Assembly (NCBI RefSeq): GCF_022682305.1
Contig: NZ_CP093528.1
Coordinates: forward strand, 633,501-697,500
Source of the DNA: Shinella zoogloeoides
GTDB lineage: Bacteria > Pseudomonadota > Alphaproteobacteria > Rhizobiales > Rhizobiaceae
Direction of reading: 5' to 3'
Length of the DNA stretch: 64,000 nt
Every line of letters begins with the position of its first letter. The stretch's first letter is position 1. The position numbers and the translations under genes are program-made. The notes below the pieces were generated by a model. The model was given only the letters and a program-made list of their open reading frames with translations. It was not told the origin of the DNA and did not search any database. Shown in pieces: positions 53,502-61,874 of the stretch.

Positions 53502-54572
53502 ATGGCCTCGCTCGACCTCGACCGGATCCGCACCATCGTCGTGACCGGCGGCGCGGGTTTCGTCGGCTCGCATATCGTCGACGATCTCCTGGCCCATTGC
53601 CCGAATGCCCGCATCCGCGTGCTGGACGCCTTCACCTATGCGGCCGACATGTCCCATCTCGACGCGGCATTCCGCACGGGGCGCGTGACGATCCAGGAGG
53701 GCGATGTCGGCAACCTCGACCTCGTGACCGAGATGCTGAAGGACGCCGACCTCGTCGTCCATGCGGCCGGCGAAAGCCATGTCGAGCGCGCCTTCGCCGT
53801 GCCGGAGCGCTTCACGGTGGCCAATGCGCTCGGCACGCAGGTGCTGGTGGAAGCGATGGGCCGTCGCCGCGTGCCGCTGATGATCCATGTCAGCTCCGCC
53901 GAGGTCTACGGCGCCGGCAACGGCGAGCCGATCGGCGAGCTTGCACCGCTCCTGCCCGACAATCCCTACGGCGCCTCCAAGGCGGCCGCCGAAATGCTGC
54001 TCTCCGGTCTCGTGCGCGCCTATGGCCTCGATATCCGGGTGCTGCGGCCGGTCAACATCGTCGGCACGCGCCAGAACACGGAAAAGCTGCTGCCGCGCTT
54101 CCTGGAGATGGCCGCCATTGGCCAGCCCCTGCCGGTGCATGGCGAGGGCACGCAGGTCCGCGCCTTCGTCACGGTCGCCGATTTCTGCGCGGCGCTGCGC
54201 ACGGTCGTGACGCGCGGGGCCGAGAACGCCACCTATAATGTGGCGGGCGAGGACGTGCACGATGTCCTCTCCGTCGCCCGCATGGTGCTGGAGGCCGTGC
54301 AGGGTCCCGTTTCCGGCATCGGCTTCGTCGCCGGGCGGCCGGACGACGCCAGCCGCTCGCCGCTCGATACCGGTGCGCTGCAAGCGCTCGGCTGGCGTGC
54401 GACGGGGACCTTGCGCCGCGCGTTGCCGGGCCTTGCCGCCTGGTATGGCGCACGCGTGCCCGATAGCGCGCGCCGCCGCCTGCTGCAGGTGCCGGAGCTT
54501 GCGCCGCAGCGCATGCAGGCCGTCACGCAGGCTGCCGGCTCCGGCCTCTTCCGCTCGCTCGAGCGGCATTGA
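53502..54572 (+). CDS. Extended-SDR NAD-dependent epimerase/dehydratase (RmlB-like)
   Basis: The 356-residue protein has the NAD-binding motif [10 protein letters not shown], the segment [12 protein letters not shown] and the catalytic YxxxK ([12 protein letters not shown]). It resembles dTDP-glucose 4,6-dehydratases. However, the dehydratase motif before EVYG is SSAEVYG rather than the usual TDEVYG, so the Asp acid of RmlB is missing. Another nucleotide-sugar reaction is therefore possible. It is an isolated gene between the S49 block and glyQ, so there is no operon clue to the pathway. Confidence 0.88.
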   Translation: MASLDLDRIRTIVVTGGAGFVGSHIVDDLLAHCPNARIRVLDAFTYAADMSHLDAAFRTGRVTIQEGDVGNLDLVTEMLKDADLVVHAAGESHVERAFAVPERFTVANALGTQVLVEAMGRRRVPLMIHVSSAEVYGAGNGEPIGELAPLLPDNPYGASKAAAEMLLSGLVRAYGLDIRVLRPVNIVGTRQNTEKLLPRFLEMAAIGQPLPVHGEGTQVRAFVTVADFCAALRTVVTRGAENATYNVAGEDVHDVLSVARMVLEAVQGPVSGIGFVAGRPDDASRSPLDTGALQALGWRATGTLRRALPGLAAWYGARVPDSARRRLLQVPELAPQRMQAVTQAAGSGLFRSLERH

Positions 54573-54658
54573 GGGCGCGCCGCCGCCCGAAACCCTTGAC
54601 CCCTCGGGCGCATCGTGGCACCAGTCCGCCAGCTTTCAAAGAATGCCGGATAGACCCG

Positions 54659-55621
54659 ATGACCTCCGCCGCCCTGCCTGACCATATGAACCCGACCCGC
54701 TCCTTCCAGGGGCTGATCCTGACGCTGCACAATTACTGGGCGGACAAGGGCTGCGCGGTGCTGCAGCCCTACGACATGGAAGTGGGCGCCGGCACGTTCC
54801 ATCCGGCGACGACGCTGCGCGCGCTCGGCCCACGTCCGTGGCGTGCCGCCTATGTGCAGCCCTCGCGTCGCCCGTCGGACGGCCGCTACGGCGAGAACCC
54901 GAACCGCCTGCAGCACTATTACCAGTACCAGGTCATCCTGAAGCCGAACCCGTCGAACCTGCAGGAACTCTATCTCGGCTCGCTCGCCGCCATCGGCCTC
55001 GATCCGCTGCTGCATGACGTGCGCTTCGTGGAGGACGACTGGGAAAGCCCGACGCTCGGTGCCTGGGGCCTTGGCTGGGAATGCTGGTGCGACGGCATGG
55101 AAGTCTCGCAGTTCACCTATTTCCAGCAGGTCTGCGGCATCGAATGCTCCCCTGTCGCGGGCGAGCTGACCTATGGTCTGGAACGTCTCGCCATGTACGT
55201 TCAGGGCGTCGACAACGTCTACGACCTAAACTTCAACGGCCGCGAGGGTGCGGAAAAGATCACCTATGGCGACGTGTTCCTGCAGGCCGAGCAGGAATAT
55301 TCCCGCCATAATTTCGAATATGCCGACACGGCCATGCTGCACCGCCACTTCATCGATGCCGAGAAGGAATGCCAGGCGCTGCTCGCCGCCGGCGCGCCCG
55401 GCGATGCGGAAAACCGGCGCCTGCACAAATGCGTGCTGCCGGCCTACGACCAGTGCATCAAGGCGTCCCACGTCTTCAACCTGCTCGACGCTCGCGGCGT
55501 GATCTCCGTCACCGAGCGCCAGAGCTATATCCTGCGCGTGCGCACGCTGGCCAAGGCCTGCGGCGAGGCCTTCCTGCTGACGGATGCCGGCGGGGTGAAC
55601 TGGAACAGGGACGCGGCCTGA
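54659..55621 (+). CDS. glyQ: Glycyl-tRNA synthetase alpha subunit
   Basis: GlyQ is the catalytic half of the bacterial alpha2beta2 glycyl-tRNA synthetase. The 320-residue class II protein begins after a short lead with [20 protein letters not shown] and contains [31 protein letters not shown] and [10 protein letters not shown]. The start is ATG 54659; ATG 54686 is possible. glyS (beta) is not next to it; the gene is followed by a strong terminator, so the two subunits must be transcribed apart here. Confidence 0.96.
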   Translation: MTSAALPDHMNPTRSFQGLILTLHNYWADKGCAVLQPYDMEVGAGTFHPATTLRALGPRPWRAAYVQPSRRPSDGRYGENPNRLQHYYQYQVILKPNPSNLQELYLGSLAAIGLDPLLHDVRFVEDDWESPTLGAWGLGWECWCDGMEVSQFTYFQQVCGIECSPVAGELTYGLERLAMYVQGVDNVYDLNFNGREGAEKITYGDVFLQAEQEYSRHNFEYADTAMLHRHFIDAEKECQALLAAGAPGDAENRRLHKCVLPAYDQCIKASHVFNLLDARGVISVTERQSYILRVRTLAKACGEAFLLTDAGGVNWNRDAA

Positions 55622-55647
55622 ACGATCGGGCCTGCCTGTAGCGAACG

Positions 55648-55680
55648 AAAGCCATCCGGTCATCCGGATGGCTTTTTCTT
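55648..55680 (+). terminator. glyQ terminator
   Basis: A 12-bp stem AAAGCCATCCGG (55648-55659) / CCGGATGGCTTT (55664-55675) with a 4-base loop and the tract TTTTTCTT. Confidence 0.92.
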
Positions 55681-55706
55681 TGGGAGGTTCAGGGGGGGGG
55701 AGAGGT

Positions 55707-55904
55707 TCAGGCCAGCGCCGAAGCCTTCACGCCGAGTTCCCACACGGGCTTCAGCGTCGGCATGGCGCCGGTCGGAAGCTGGCCGGCATAGGTCTGGAGC
55801 GCCCGGCGCACACCCGACGGACGGTCGACCGCCGCGCCCATCGTGTAGGCGAGGAAGAGGGCGGAAAAGCCGATGACGTTGATGGTGAGGGCGAAGGCTT
55901 TCAT
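55707..55904 (-). CDS. Small hypothetical membrane protein
   Basis: The 65-residue frame encodes one hydrophobic helix (FALTINVIGFSALFLAYTMGAAV) followed by a short polar tail (RPSGVRRALQTYAGQLP). No strong ribosome site lies before the ATG at 55904. The composition and codon use look genuine, but the family is not recognised. It is convergent with glyQ and divergent from lemA. Confidence 0.55.
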   Translation of the reverse strand: MKAFALTINVIGFSALFLAYTMGAAVDRPSGVRRALQTYAGQLPTGAMPTLKPVWELGVKASALA

Positions 55905-55980
55905 GGCGGTTGCTTCGGGTTCGCGTTGTCGATGAAGCGACTATCGGCCAAGGCGCGCGGCGGCGCGGTTCCCCCGGTGA

Positions 55981-56000
55981 CAATGGGGGGCAATGGGGGG
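55981..56000. repeat. Tandem decamer CAATGGGGGG x2
   Basis: Two exact copies of CAATGGGGGG (55981-55990 and 55991-56000) lie in the gap between the small membrane protein gene and lemA. A 7-bp hairpin GGAAAGC (56008-56014) / GCTTTCC (56026-56032) follows. The G-runs could form a quadruplex on the plus strand. Confidence 0.8.
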
Positions 56001-56088
56001 TGACAGGGGAAAGCGCCCGCCGGGGGCTTTCCAGCGGCGCGGCGGATGCTAAGCTTCCGGCGAACGCGAACAGGGAGCGCAGTACGCC

Positions 56089-56637
56089 ATGATCGGTCTT
56101 GCAATCGCGGCAGTCGTCGTCATCTACGCCATCGTCATCTACAACGGCCTCGTGCGGGCGCGGCAGGTGAAGGAGGAGGCGTGGTCCGGCATCGACGTGC
56201 AGCTCAAGCGTCGCGCCGACCTCATTCCCAACCTGCTCGAAACCGTGAAGGGTTATGCCGCGCATGAGCGCGAGACGCTGGAGAAGGTCGTGGAGCTGCG
56301 CAACCGGGCGCAGGCGGTGCCGGCGGGCGATGTCGCCGGGCGCGCGGCGGCCGAGGGCATGCTGAGCCAGGCGCTCGGCAAGCTCTTCGCGCTCGCCGAA
56401 GCCTATCCGGACCTCAAGGCCAACCAGAACTTCGCCGAATTGCAGCAGACGCTCGAGACCATCGAAGGCGAGATCCAGATGTCGCGGCGCTACTACAACG
56501 GCGCGGCCCGCGATCTCAACGTCAAGGTCGAGAGCTTCCCGTCGAACCTCGTCGCCTCGGTCTTCAAATTTGCCAAGGCGCCCTATTTCGAGATCGACAA
56601 TCCGGCCGACCGGGCCGTGCCGACCGTGAAGTTCTGA
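56089..56637 (+). CDS. lemA: LemA family protein
   Basis: The 182-residue protein has an N-terminal membrane helix (IGLAIAAVVVIYAIVIYNGLV) and a helical LemA domain: GIDVQLKRRADLIPNLLETVKGY, LSQALGKLFALAEAYPDLKAN and the terminal segment FPSNLVASVFKFAKAPYFEI. The biochemical role is unsettled. It is paired with the DUF2207 gene, 14 bases downstream, a very common partnership that suggests a joint membrane complex. Confidence 0.95.
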   Translation: MIGLAIAAVVVIYAIVIYNGLVRARQVKEEAWSGIDVQLKRRADLIPNLLETVKGYAAHERETLEKVVELRNRAQAVPAGDVAGRAAAEGMLSQALGKLFALAEAYPDLKANQNFAELQQTLETIEGEIQMSRRYYNGAARDLNVKVESFPSNLVASVFKFAKAPYFEIDNPADRAVPTVKF

Positions 56638-56651
56638 TCCGGGAGGTCCCG

Positions 56652-58586
56652 ATGCCGCGGATCGCCGCCCTCCTGACGTTCTGGCTCTGCCTTCTGATCG
56701 GGAGTGCGGCGCGGGCCGAGGAGTATTTCGACCGCTACCATTCCGACATTGCGCTGGCGAAGAACGGCGCGATGACGGTGACGGAAACGATCCGCGTCCA
56801 TGCGGAGGGCAACGCCATAAGGCGCGGCATCTACCGCGACTTCCCGCTCACCTTCACCGACGCCGAGGGACGGGAGAAGGAGGTCGGCTTCAGGATCGTC
56901 GGCATCGAGCGTGACGGCCGGCCGGAACCCTACCGTACCGAGACCATCCGCCGTGGCGTGCGCATCTATTTCGGTTCCTCCGATGTGCTGCTGACGCCGG
57001 GCTTCCACGACTATCGCCTGACCTACGAGACGACGCGGCAGATCCGCTTCTTCGACACCCATGACGAGCTGTTCTGGAACGTCACCGGCACGCAATGGGC
57101 CTTCCCCATCCGGCAGGCGAGCGCGACGGTGAGCCTGCCGCCGGGCATCCGCGCCGAGGCGCTCACCTATTTCACCGGCCCCGCGGGCGCGACCGAGCGG
57201 AACGCGCGCGCCGAGAGCCGGGGCAATACGGCCACCTTCGAGACGACGCGCGGTCTTGGCCCGCACGAGGGCCTGACAATCGGCGTGAAGATGCCGGCCG
57301 GCAGCATCGATAGGCCGACTGCGGCCGAGGAGCGCGCCTATTTCCTCAAGGACAACCGCAACCTCTTCCTTGCCTTCGGCGGGCTGGCGCTCGTTCTCGG
57401 CTATTATGTCTGGGCCTGGCTTGCGGTGGGGCGCGATCCGCCGGGCGGCGTGGTCGTGCCGCGCTGGGATGCGCCGGAGGGCATCTCGCCGGCGCTCGTC
57501 AACTACATCGACGAGAAGGGGTTCGGCGGGCAGGGCTGGACGGCGGTCTCTGCCGCCTTCCTCAGCCTCGCGGTCAAGGGCCTTGTCGAGCTTTCGAACC
57601 TTGAGACGTCCATAACCGTCACGCGCACCGGCAAGCGGGTCGAAGGCGCCTTGCCGACGGGGGAGGCGACCCTGCTGTCCGCCGTGCCCACCGAAGGCAG
57701 CCAGTTCACCATCCATAAATCCAACGGCAAGCGCGTGCAAAGGCTGGGCGCCGAATTCCGTGATGCCATGGAAAGGGAGCATCGGCGGAAATACTATCTC
57801 GCGAACTGGCCGCAGGTGACGGGCGGTATCCTGCTGTCGCTTGCCTGCCTCGCGGCGCTGGCGATCTTCGGCTCCCTGCCGGAGGAGGGCCTCGTGCTCG
57901 TCATCCTTCCGGTCTTCGCCTCGGTCTTCGTATCGATTTTCGCCCTCGCGCTCGGCCGCAATTTCCGGCAGGCGAAAACGCTCGGCGCGCGCATCATGGC
58001 CGTCGTCATCATGGCTTTCGTCGGCTCCGTCTTCGTCACCGTCTTCGGCGGGATCGCCACCGCCATCGTGACCGAGGGCGCTGCGACGGGACACCTGCCG
58101 CTGTTCGCCGCCGTCGGTGGCATCGTGGTGACGAACCTCGTCTTCTTCTTCCTGATGGGCGCGCCGACGCCGCTCGGCCGCCGGATGATGGACGGCATCG
58201 CGGGCCTGCGCCAATATCTGACGCTCGCCGAGAGGGACCGGATGAATATGGCCGGCGCGCCGGAAATGTCACCGCGTCACTTCGAGACGCTGCTGCCCTA
58301 TGCCGTGGCGCTCGGCGTGGAAAAGCCCTGGTCGGAAACCTTCGACCGCTGGCTGCTGACCGCCGCGGCGGCGGGCGCGGCCGCCGCCTACCAGCCCGGC
58401 TGGTATCATGGCGACAGCTTCTCCTCCGGCCGTTTCGGTGACCGTATGGGCGGCTTTGCCGGCTCGATGGCCCGCTCCATGACTGCCGCGCTGCCCGACC
58501 CGCCGAAAAGCTCCTCCTCCGGCTTCTCGTCCGGCGGCGGCTTCTCCGGCGGGGGTGGCGGCGGCGGTGGCGGGGGCGGCTGGTAG
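56652..58586 (+). CDS. DUF2207 membrane protein
   Basis: The 644-residue protein has a signal peptide (ending near ARAEEY), a beta-rich extracytoplasmic DUF2207 domain (about 25-220; YFDRYHSDIALAKNGAMTV) and a first helix near 235. A cytoplasmic part follows, then further helices between about 380 and 500. The tail is Ser- then Gly-rich (SSGFSSGGGFSGGGG) and ends in a single Trp. The function is unknown. It is always found with lemA and probably forms a complex with it. Length and order are ordinary for the family. Confidence 0.93.
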   Translation: MPRIAALLTFWLCLLIGSAARAEEYFDRYHSDIALAKNGAMTVTETIRVHAEGNAIRRGIYRDFPLTFTDAEGREKEVGFRIVGIERDGRPEPYRTETIRRGVRIYFGSSDVLLTPGFHDYRLTYETTRQIRFFDTHDELFWNVTGTQWAFPIRQASATVSLPPGIRAEALTYFTGPAGATERNARAESRGNTATFETTRGLGPHEGLTIGVKMPAGSIDRPTAAEERAYFLKDNRNLFLAFGGLALVLGYYVWAWLAVGRDPPGGVVVPRWDAPEGISPALVNYIDEKGFGGQGWTAVSAAFLSLAVKGLVELSNLETSITVTRTGKRVEGALPTGEATLLSAVPTEGSQFTIHKSNGKRVQRLGAEFRDAMEREHRRKYYLANWPQVTGGILLSLACLAALAIFGSLPEEGLVLVILPVFASVFVSIFALALGRNFRQAKTLGARIMAVVIMAFVGSVFVTVFGGIATAIVTEGAATGHLPLFAAVGGIVVTNLVFFFLMGAPTPLGRRMMDGIAGLRQYLTLAERDRMNMAGAPEMSPRHFETLLPYAVALGVEKPWSETFDRWLLTAAAAGAAAAYQPGWYHGDSFSSGRFGDRMGGFAGSMARSMTAALPDPPKSSSSGFSSGGGFSGGGGGGGGGGGW

Positions 58587-58591
58587 GCCGC

Positions 58592-59689
58592 TCAGAAGTC
58601 CTGGTAGTTCAGCGGCGTGACCTCGACGACATGGTTGCCGGGCGTGACCGTCACGTTGCCGATGGCGGCCACGCCGGCCTGTGCCTCGGCCGCGATACGG
58701 ACCGGGAAGGCGGCGACGGCGCCGGAGGCAAGCGTGATCGCGCCCGTCGTCTGCGCCTCCGTGCCCGTGGAAACGCTGGCCTCCACGGTGGCCTTCAGCG
58801 CGCTGGAGGCGGGAATGGAGGCAGTGAGGATTTCGTCCACCGGCTCCAGGGGCTTTTCCGGCAGGAGGGTGCCGAAGGCCCAGACCTTGCGCAGCTCCGC
58901 CTTCGTCATCGGCGCGACATTGACGTCGATGTCGTTCTCCGCGCCCTTCACCCGGTAGGGGCAGCGCCGTTTCGAGCAGTTGGCGGCGGCGGAGAACTGC
59001 CAGAGCGCGTAATTGTCCCAGTTGCCCATCGGGAAACTGCCCTTGATGCCCGGCCTGTAGCGGGCATACCAGAGCGGCAGGCGCGAGAGGATGCGGTATG
59101 TATCACGGTTGGCGGCGATATGCCGGGCGGTCGCGTGGTTGGTGTAGAGCACCGGGTAGCGGCCCGTGCGCGTCTTGAGGTGGCCGGCGAAGACCTGCGC
59201 ATCGGCCAGCGACATGTATTTGCCCGGGTCGATGCCCTCGATATCCAGCACCATCATCTCGTCGTCCTGCGGCTTGGCGTAGTCGAGGAAATGGTTGGCC
59301 TGGTCGACCGGGTTTCCGGGGCGGGCGAGATGGTAGGCGCCCCACAGGAGGCCCCTGGAGCGGGCAAGCAGCCGGCGTGTCTCGTAAAGCTCGCGGCTCA
59401 CCGCATATTTACGCCACATCGTCTTGCAGTGCTCGACCGTGTCGCCGTTGTGGTCGCCCTTGCAGCTAAAGCTTTCCGGCAGCCCGTCGGAAGCCTTGGA
59501 GATGAAGCCGGCGATGCGCCTGTCGGAGAGCATGTCCGACCAGTCGATCTCGTTCAGTTCGTAGGCGTCGATGACGATGGCGTTTCCCGGCTTCTTCCAC
59601 GGCTCCACATCGGCCGCCCGGGCGGGCAGGAAGAAGGCCGCGGACAGGGCGAGCGCCGCGGCAAGCCCGGAAAGCTGCTTCAGTTTCAT
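58592..59689 (-). CDS. Secreted glycoside hydrolase family 25 (lysozyme-like) protein
   Basis: The 365-residue protein has a signal peptide (LKQLSGLAAALALSAAFFLPARA) and a GH25 muramidase domain (about 30-240). That domain shows IVIDAYELNEIDWSDM, WGAYHLARPGNPVDQANHFL, the catalytic-region motif MVLDIEGIDPGKY and WYARYRPG followed by YALWQFS. The remaining 120 residues are low-complexity Ala/Thr/Val-rich with no clear domain. It probably cleaves peptidoglycan in the periplasm. It is convergent with the DUF2207 gene. Confidence 0.92.
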   Translation of the reverse strand: MKLKQLSGLAAALALSAAFFLPARAADVEPWKKPGNAIVIDAYELNEIDWSDMLSDRRIAGFISKASDGLPESFSCKGDHNGDTVEHCKTMWRKYAVSRELYETRRLLARSRGLLWGAYHLARPGNPVDQANHFLDYAKPQDDEMMVLDIEGIDPGKYMSLADAQVFAGHLKTRTGRYPVLYTNHATARHIAANRDTYRILSRLPLWYARYRPGIKGSFPMGNWDNYALWQFSAAANCSKRRCPYRVKGAENDIDVNVAPMTKAELRKVWAFGTLLPEKPLEPVDEILTASIPASSALKATVEASVSTGTEAQTTGAITLASGAVAAFPVRIAAEAQAGVAAIGNVTVTPGNHVVEVTPLNYQDF

Positions 59690-59820
59690 GGACGCTCCTT
59701 CGCGAATCGCTGCTCCTCCGCAAGCGGCGATGGTGCGCCCGGCATGGTTAACGGCCGGCTAATGCGCCCGCGCGGCCGGCGGGGCTTGCCTCTTTGCGCC
59801 CGAAGCGGCATGAGAGGCGC

Positions 59821-60573
59821 ATGTCCCATTCCACAGAAACCATCCGCCTCGACCAGCTCCTGCTGAATGCCGGCCTCGTCGCCAGCCGGTCGCGGGCGCG
59901 CGATGCGATCGCGCGCGGCACGGTCACGGTGAACGGCCGCGTCGTCACCAAGCCGAGCGCGAGCTTTCCCGCCTCGGCCGTCCTCGCCATCGACGACCCG
60001 GCGCAGGCCTATGTCTCGCGCGCGGCGCTGAAGCTGACGGCGGCGCTCGACCGGTTCCAGCTCGACCCCGCGGGTCTCGACTGTCTCGATATCGGCGCGT
60101 CCACCGGCGGCTTCACGCAGGTGCTGCTGGAGCGCGGCGCGGCCCATGTCGTTTCGGTCGATGTCGGCCATGACCAGATGCATCCGCGCCTTCGCGCCGA
60201 TCCGCGCGTCACCAATCTCGAAGGGCTGAATGCGCGGGCGATGAGCCGGGCCAATCTCGACGGCCGCGCCATTGGCGCGGTGGTCTCCGACGTCTCCTTC
60301 ATCTCGCTGAAGCTCGCCCTGCCCCCGGCGCTGACGCTTGCGGAACCCGGCGCCTTCTGCGTCCTGCTGGTCAAGCCGCAGTTCGAGGCGGGCCGCGAGG
60401 CGATCAGCAAGGCGGGGCTTCTGAAGGACCCGGACAGCGCGCCCGCCGTCGCGGCGGAGCTGGAACGCTGGCTCGTCGAGGAAATGGGCTGGCGGAGCCT
60501 CGGGCTTGTGCCTTCGCCCATCACCGGCGGCGACGGCAATCATGAATTTCTTCTTGGAGGGCGAAAGCCATGA
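59821..60573 (+). CDS. tlyA: TlyA-family rRNA 2'-O-methyltransferase
   Basis: The 250-residue protein has an N-terminal S4 domain (RLDQLLLNAGLVASRSRARD) and an FtsJ-like methyltransferase (DIGASTGGFTQVLLERGA, VVSDVSFISLKLAL, LVKPQFEAGRE, NHEFLLGG). TlyA methylates cytidines of 16S/23S rRNA 2'-O in mycobacteria; annotations as hemolysin are historical. The ATG at 59821 starts the conserved part. The stop overlaps the next gene in ATGA. Confidence 0.93.
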   Translation: MSHSTETIRLDQLLLNAGLVASRSRARDAIARGTVTVNGRVVTKPSASFPASAVLAIDDPAQAYVSRAALKLTAALDRFQLDPAGLDCLDIGASTGGFTQVLLERGAAHVVSVDVGHDQMHPRLRADPRVTNLEGLNARAMSRANLDGRAIGAVVSDVSFISLKLALPPALTLAEPGAFCVLLVKPQFEAGREAISKAGLLKDPDSAPAVAAELERWLVEEMGWRSLGLVPSPITGGDGNHEFLLGGRKP

Positions 60574-61826
60574 CGACCGAAACCCTCACCATCGCGCGGC
60601 TCGGCAGCGGCGGCGACGGCATCGCCGAAGCGCCGGGCGGTCCGGTCTACGTGCCCTTCACGCTGCCCGGCGAAACGGTTGCCGTGGCGCGGGTGAACAA
60701 CCATGGCACGGTCATGTCCATGTCGGTCGCCTCGCCCGAGCGGGTGGAGCCGCCCTGCGCGCATTTCGGTCCCGACGGCCGCAACGGCACCTGCGGCGGC
60801 TGCACGCTGCAGCATGCGAGCGATGCGCTCTATCACGACTTCAAGCGCGGCCTCGTCGTCAATGCCCTGAAAAGCAAGGGCCTGACGCCGGATGTCGCCC
60901 CGCTGGTCATCGCCCGCCCCGGCGAGCGCCGCCGCGTCGCCTTCACCGCGCGCAGGACGGAAAAGGGCATGCTGCTCGGCTTCAACCAGGCCGGCAGCCA
61001 CCACATCGTCTCCGTTGATCACTGTCCCATCGCCAGCGACGGCATCGTCTCCCGGCTGGAGGATATCCGCCGCGTCGCCTCGGCCATCGCCACGTCGAGC
61101 GAAGCCTTCCGCCTGACGGTGCTGGAAACCGCGACCGGTCTCGACCTCGCCTTCGAGGGCGTGAAGAAGGTGGGTGACCGGGAGCGGCAGGCCGTCACCG
61201 CCTGCATCCTCTCGCTGCGCGGCATCGCCCGCGTTTCCAACGATGGGGAAATCCTCATCGAGCCGGTCAAGCCGGAGATCGATTTCGCGGGCGTGCGCGT
61301 CTTCCCGCCGGCCGGCGGTTTCACGCAGGCGACGAAGCCGGCGGAAGAGGCGATGGCGGACCTTGTTCTGGAGGCGATCGGCAGGGCCAAGCGTGTTGCC
61401 GACCTCTTCGCCGGCTCCGGCACCTTCGCGCTGCGCCTCGCGCGCAAGGCCAAGGTTCATGCGGTGGAGGGCGACGAAAAGGCGATCAAGGCGCTGGACC
61501 ACGCCGCGCGCAACACGCAGGGCCTCAAGCCCGTGACGGCGGAGCGGCGCGACCTTTTCCGCCGCCCGCTGATGGCCTCCGAGCTGAAGGTCTACGACGC
61601 CGTGGTCTTCGACCCGCCACGCGCCGGCGCGGAGGACCAGTGCAAGGAACTCGCCCGTTCCGGCGTCAGGACCATCGTTGCCGTCTCCTGCAACCCGGTG
61701 AGCCTCGCTCGCGACCTTTCCATCCTCACCGCCGCCGGCTACCGCGTCCGCCTCGTCACGCCGATCGACCAGTTCCTCTGGTCGGCCCATGTGGAGGCGG
61801 TGGCGGTTCTGGAGAAGGCCGCATGA
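60570..61826 (+). CDS. TrmA/RlmD-family RNA 5-methyluridine methyltransferase
   Basis: The 418-residue enzyme has an N-terminal TRAM-like region (IARLGSGGDGIAEAPGGPVY) and an Fe-S cysteine set (EPPCAHFG, TCGGCTLQH and DHCPI). The SAM motif is VADLFAGSGTFALRLA, and the catalytic segment SCNP (VAVSCNPVSLARDL) holds the nucleophile Cys. It should methylate C5 of a uridine in rRNA or tRNA; the site is unknown. Translation is coupled to tlyA. A terminator follows immediately. Confidence 0.93.
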   Translation: MTTETLTIARLGSGGDGIAEAPGGPVYVPFTLPGETVAVARVNNHGTVMSMSVASPERVEPPCAHFGPDGRNGTCGGCTLQHASDALYHDFKRGLVVNALKSKGLTPDVAPLVIARPGERRRVAFTARRTEKGMLLGFNQAGSHHIVSVDHCPIASDGIVSRLEDIRRVASAIATSSEAFRLTVLETATGLDLAFEGVKKVGDRERQAVTACILSLRGIARVSNDGEILIEPVKPEIDFAGVRVFPPAGGFTQATKPAEEAMADLVLEAIGRAKRVADLFAGSGTFALRLARKAKVHAVEGDEKAIKALDHAARNTQGLKPVTAERRDLFRRPLMASELKVYDAVVFDPPRAGAEDQCKELARSGVRTIVAVSCNPVSLARDLSILTAAGYRVRLVTPIDQFLWSAHVEAVAVLEKAA

Positions 61827-61828
61827 AA

Positions 61829-61860
61829 AAAGGCCCGGATCGCTCCGGGCCTTTCTTTTT
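61829..61860 (+). terminator. Terminator after the RNA methyltransferase gene
   Basis: An 11-bp stem AAAGGCCCGGA (61829-61839) / TCCGGGCCTTT (61844-61854) with a 4-base loop and the tract TTTCTTTTT. Confidence 0.92.
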
Positions 61861-61874
61861 CAGGAAGCGGTCCG

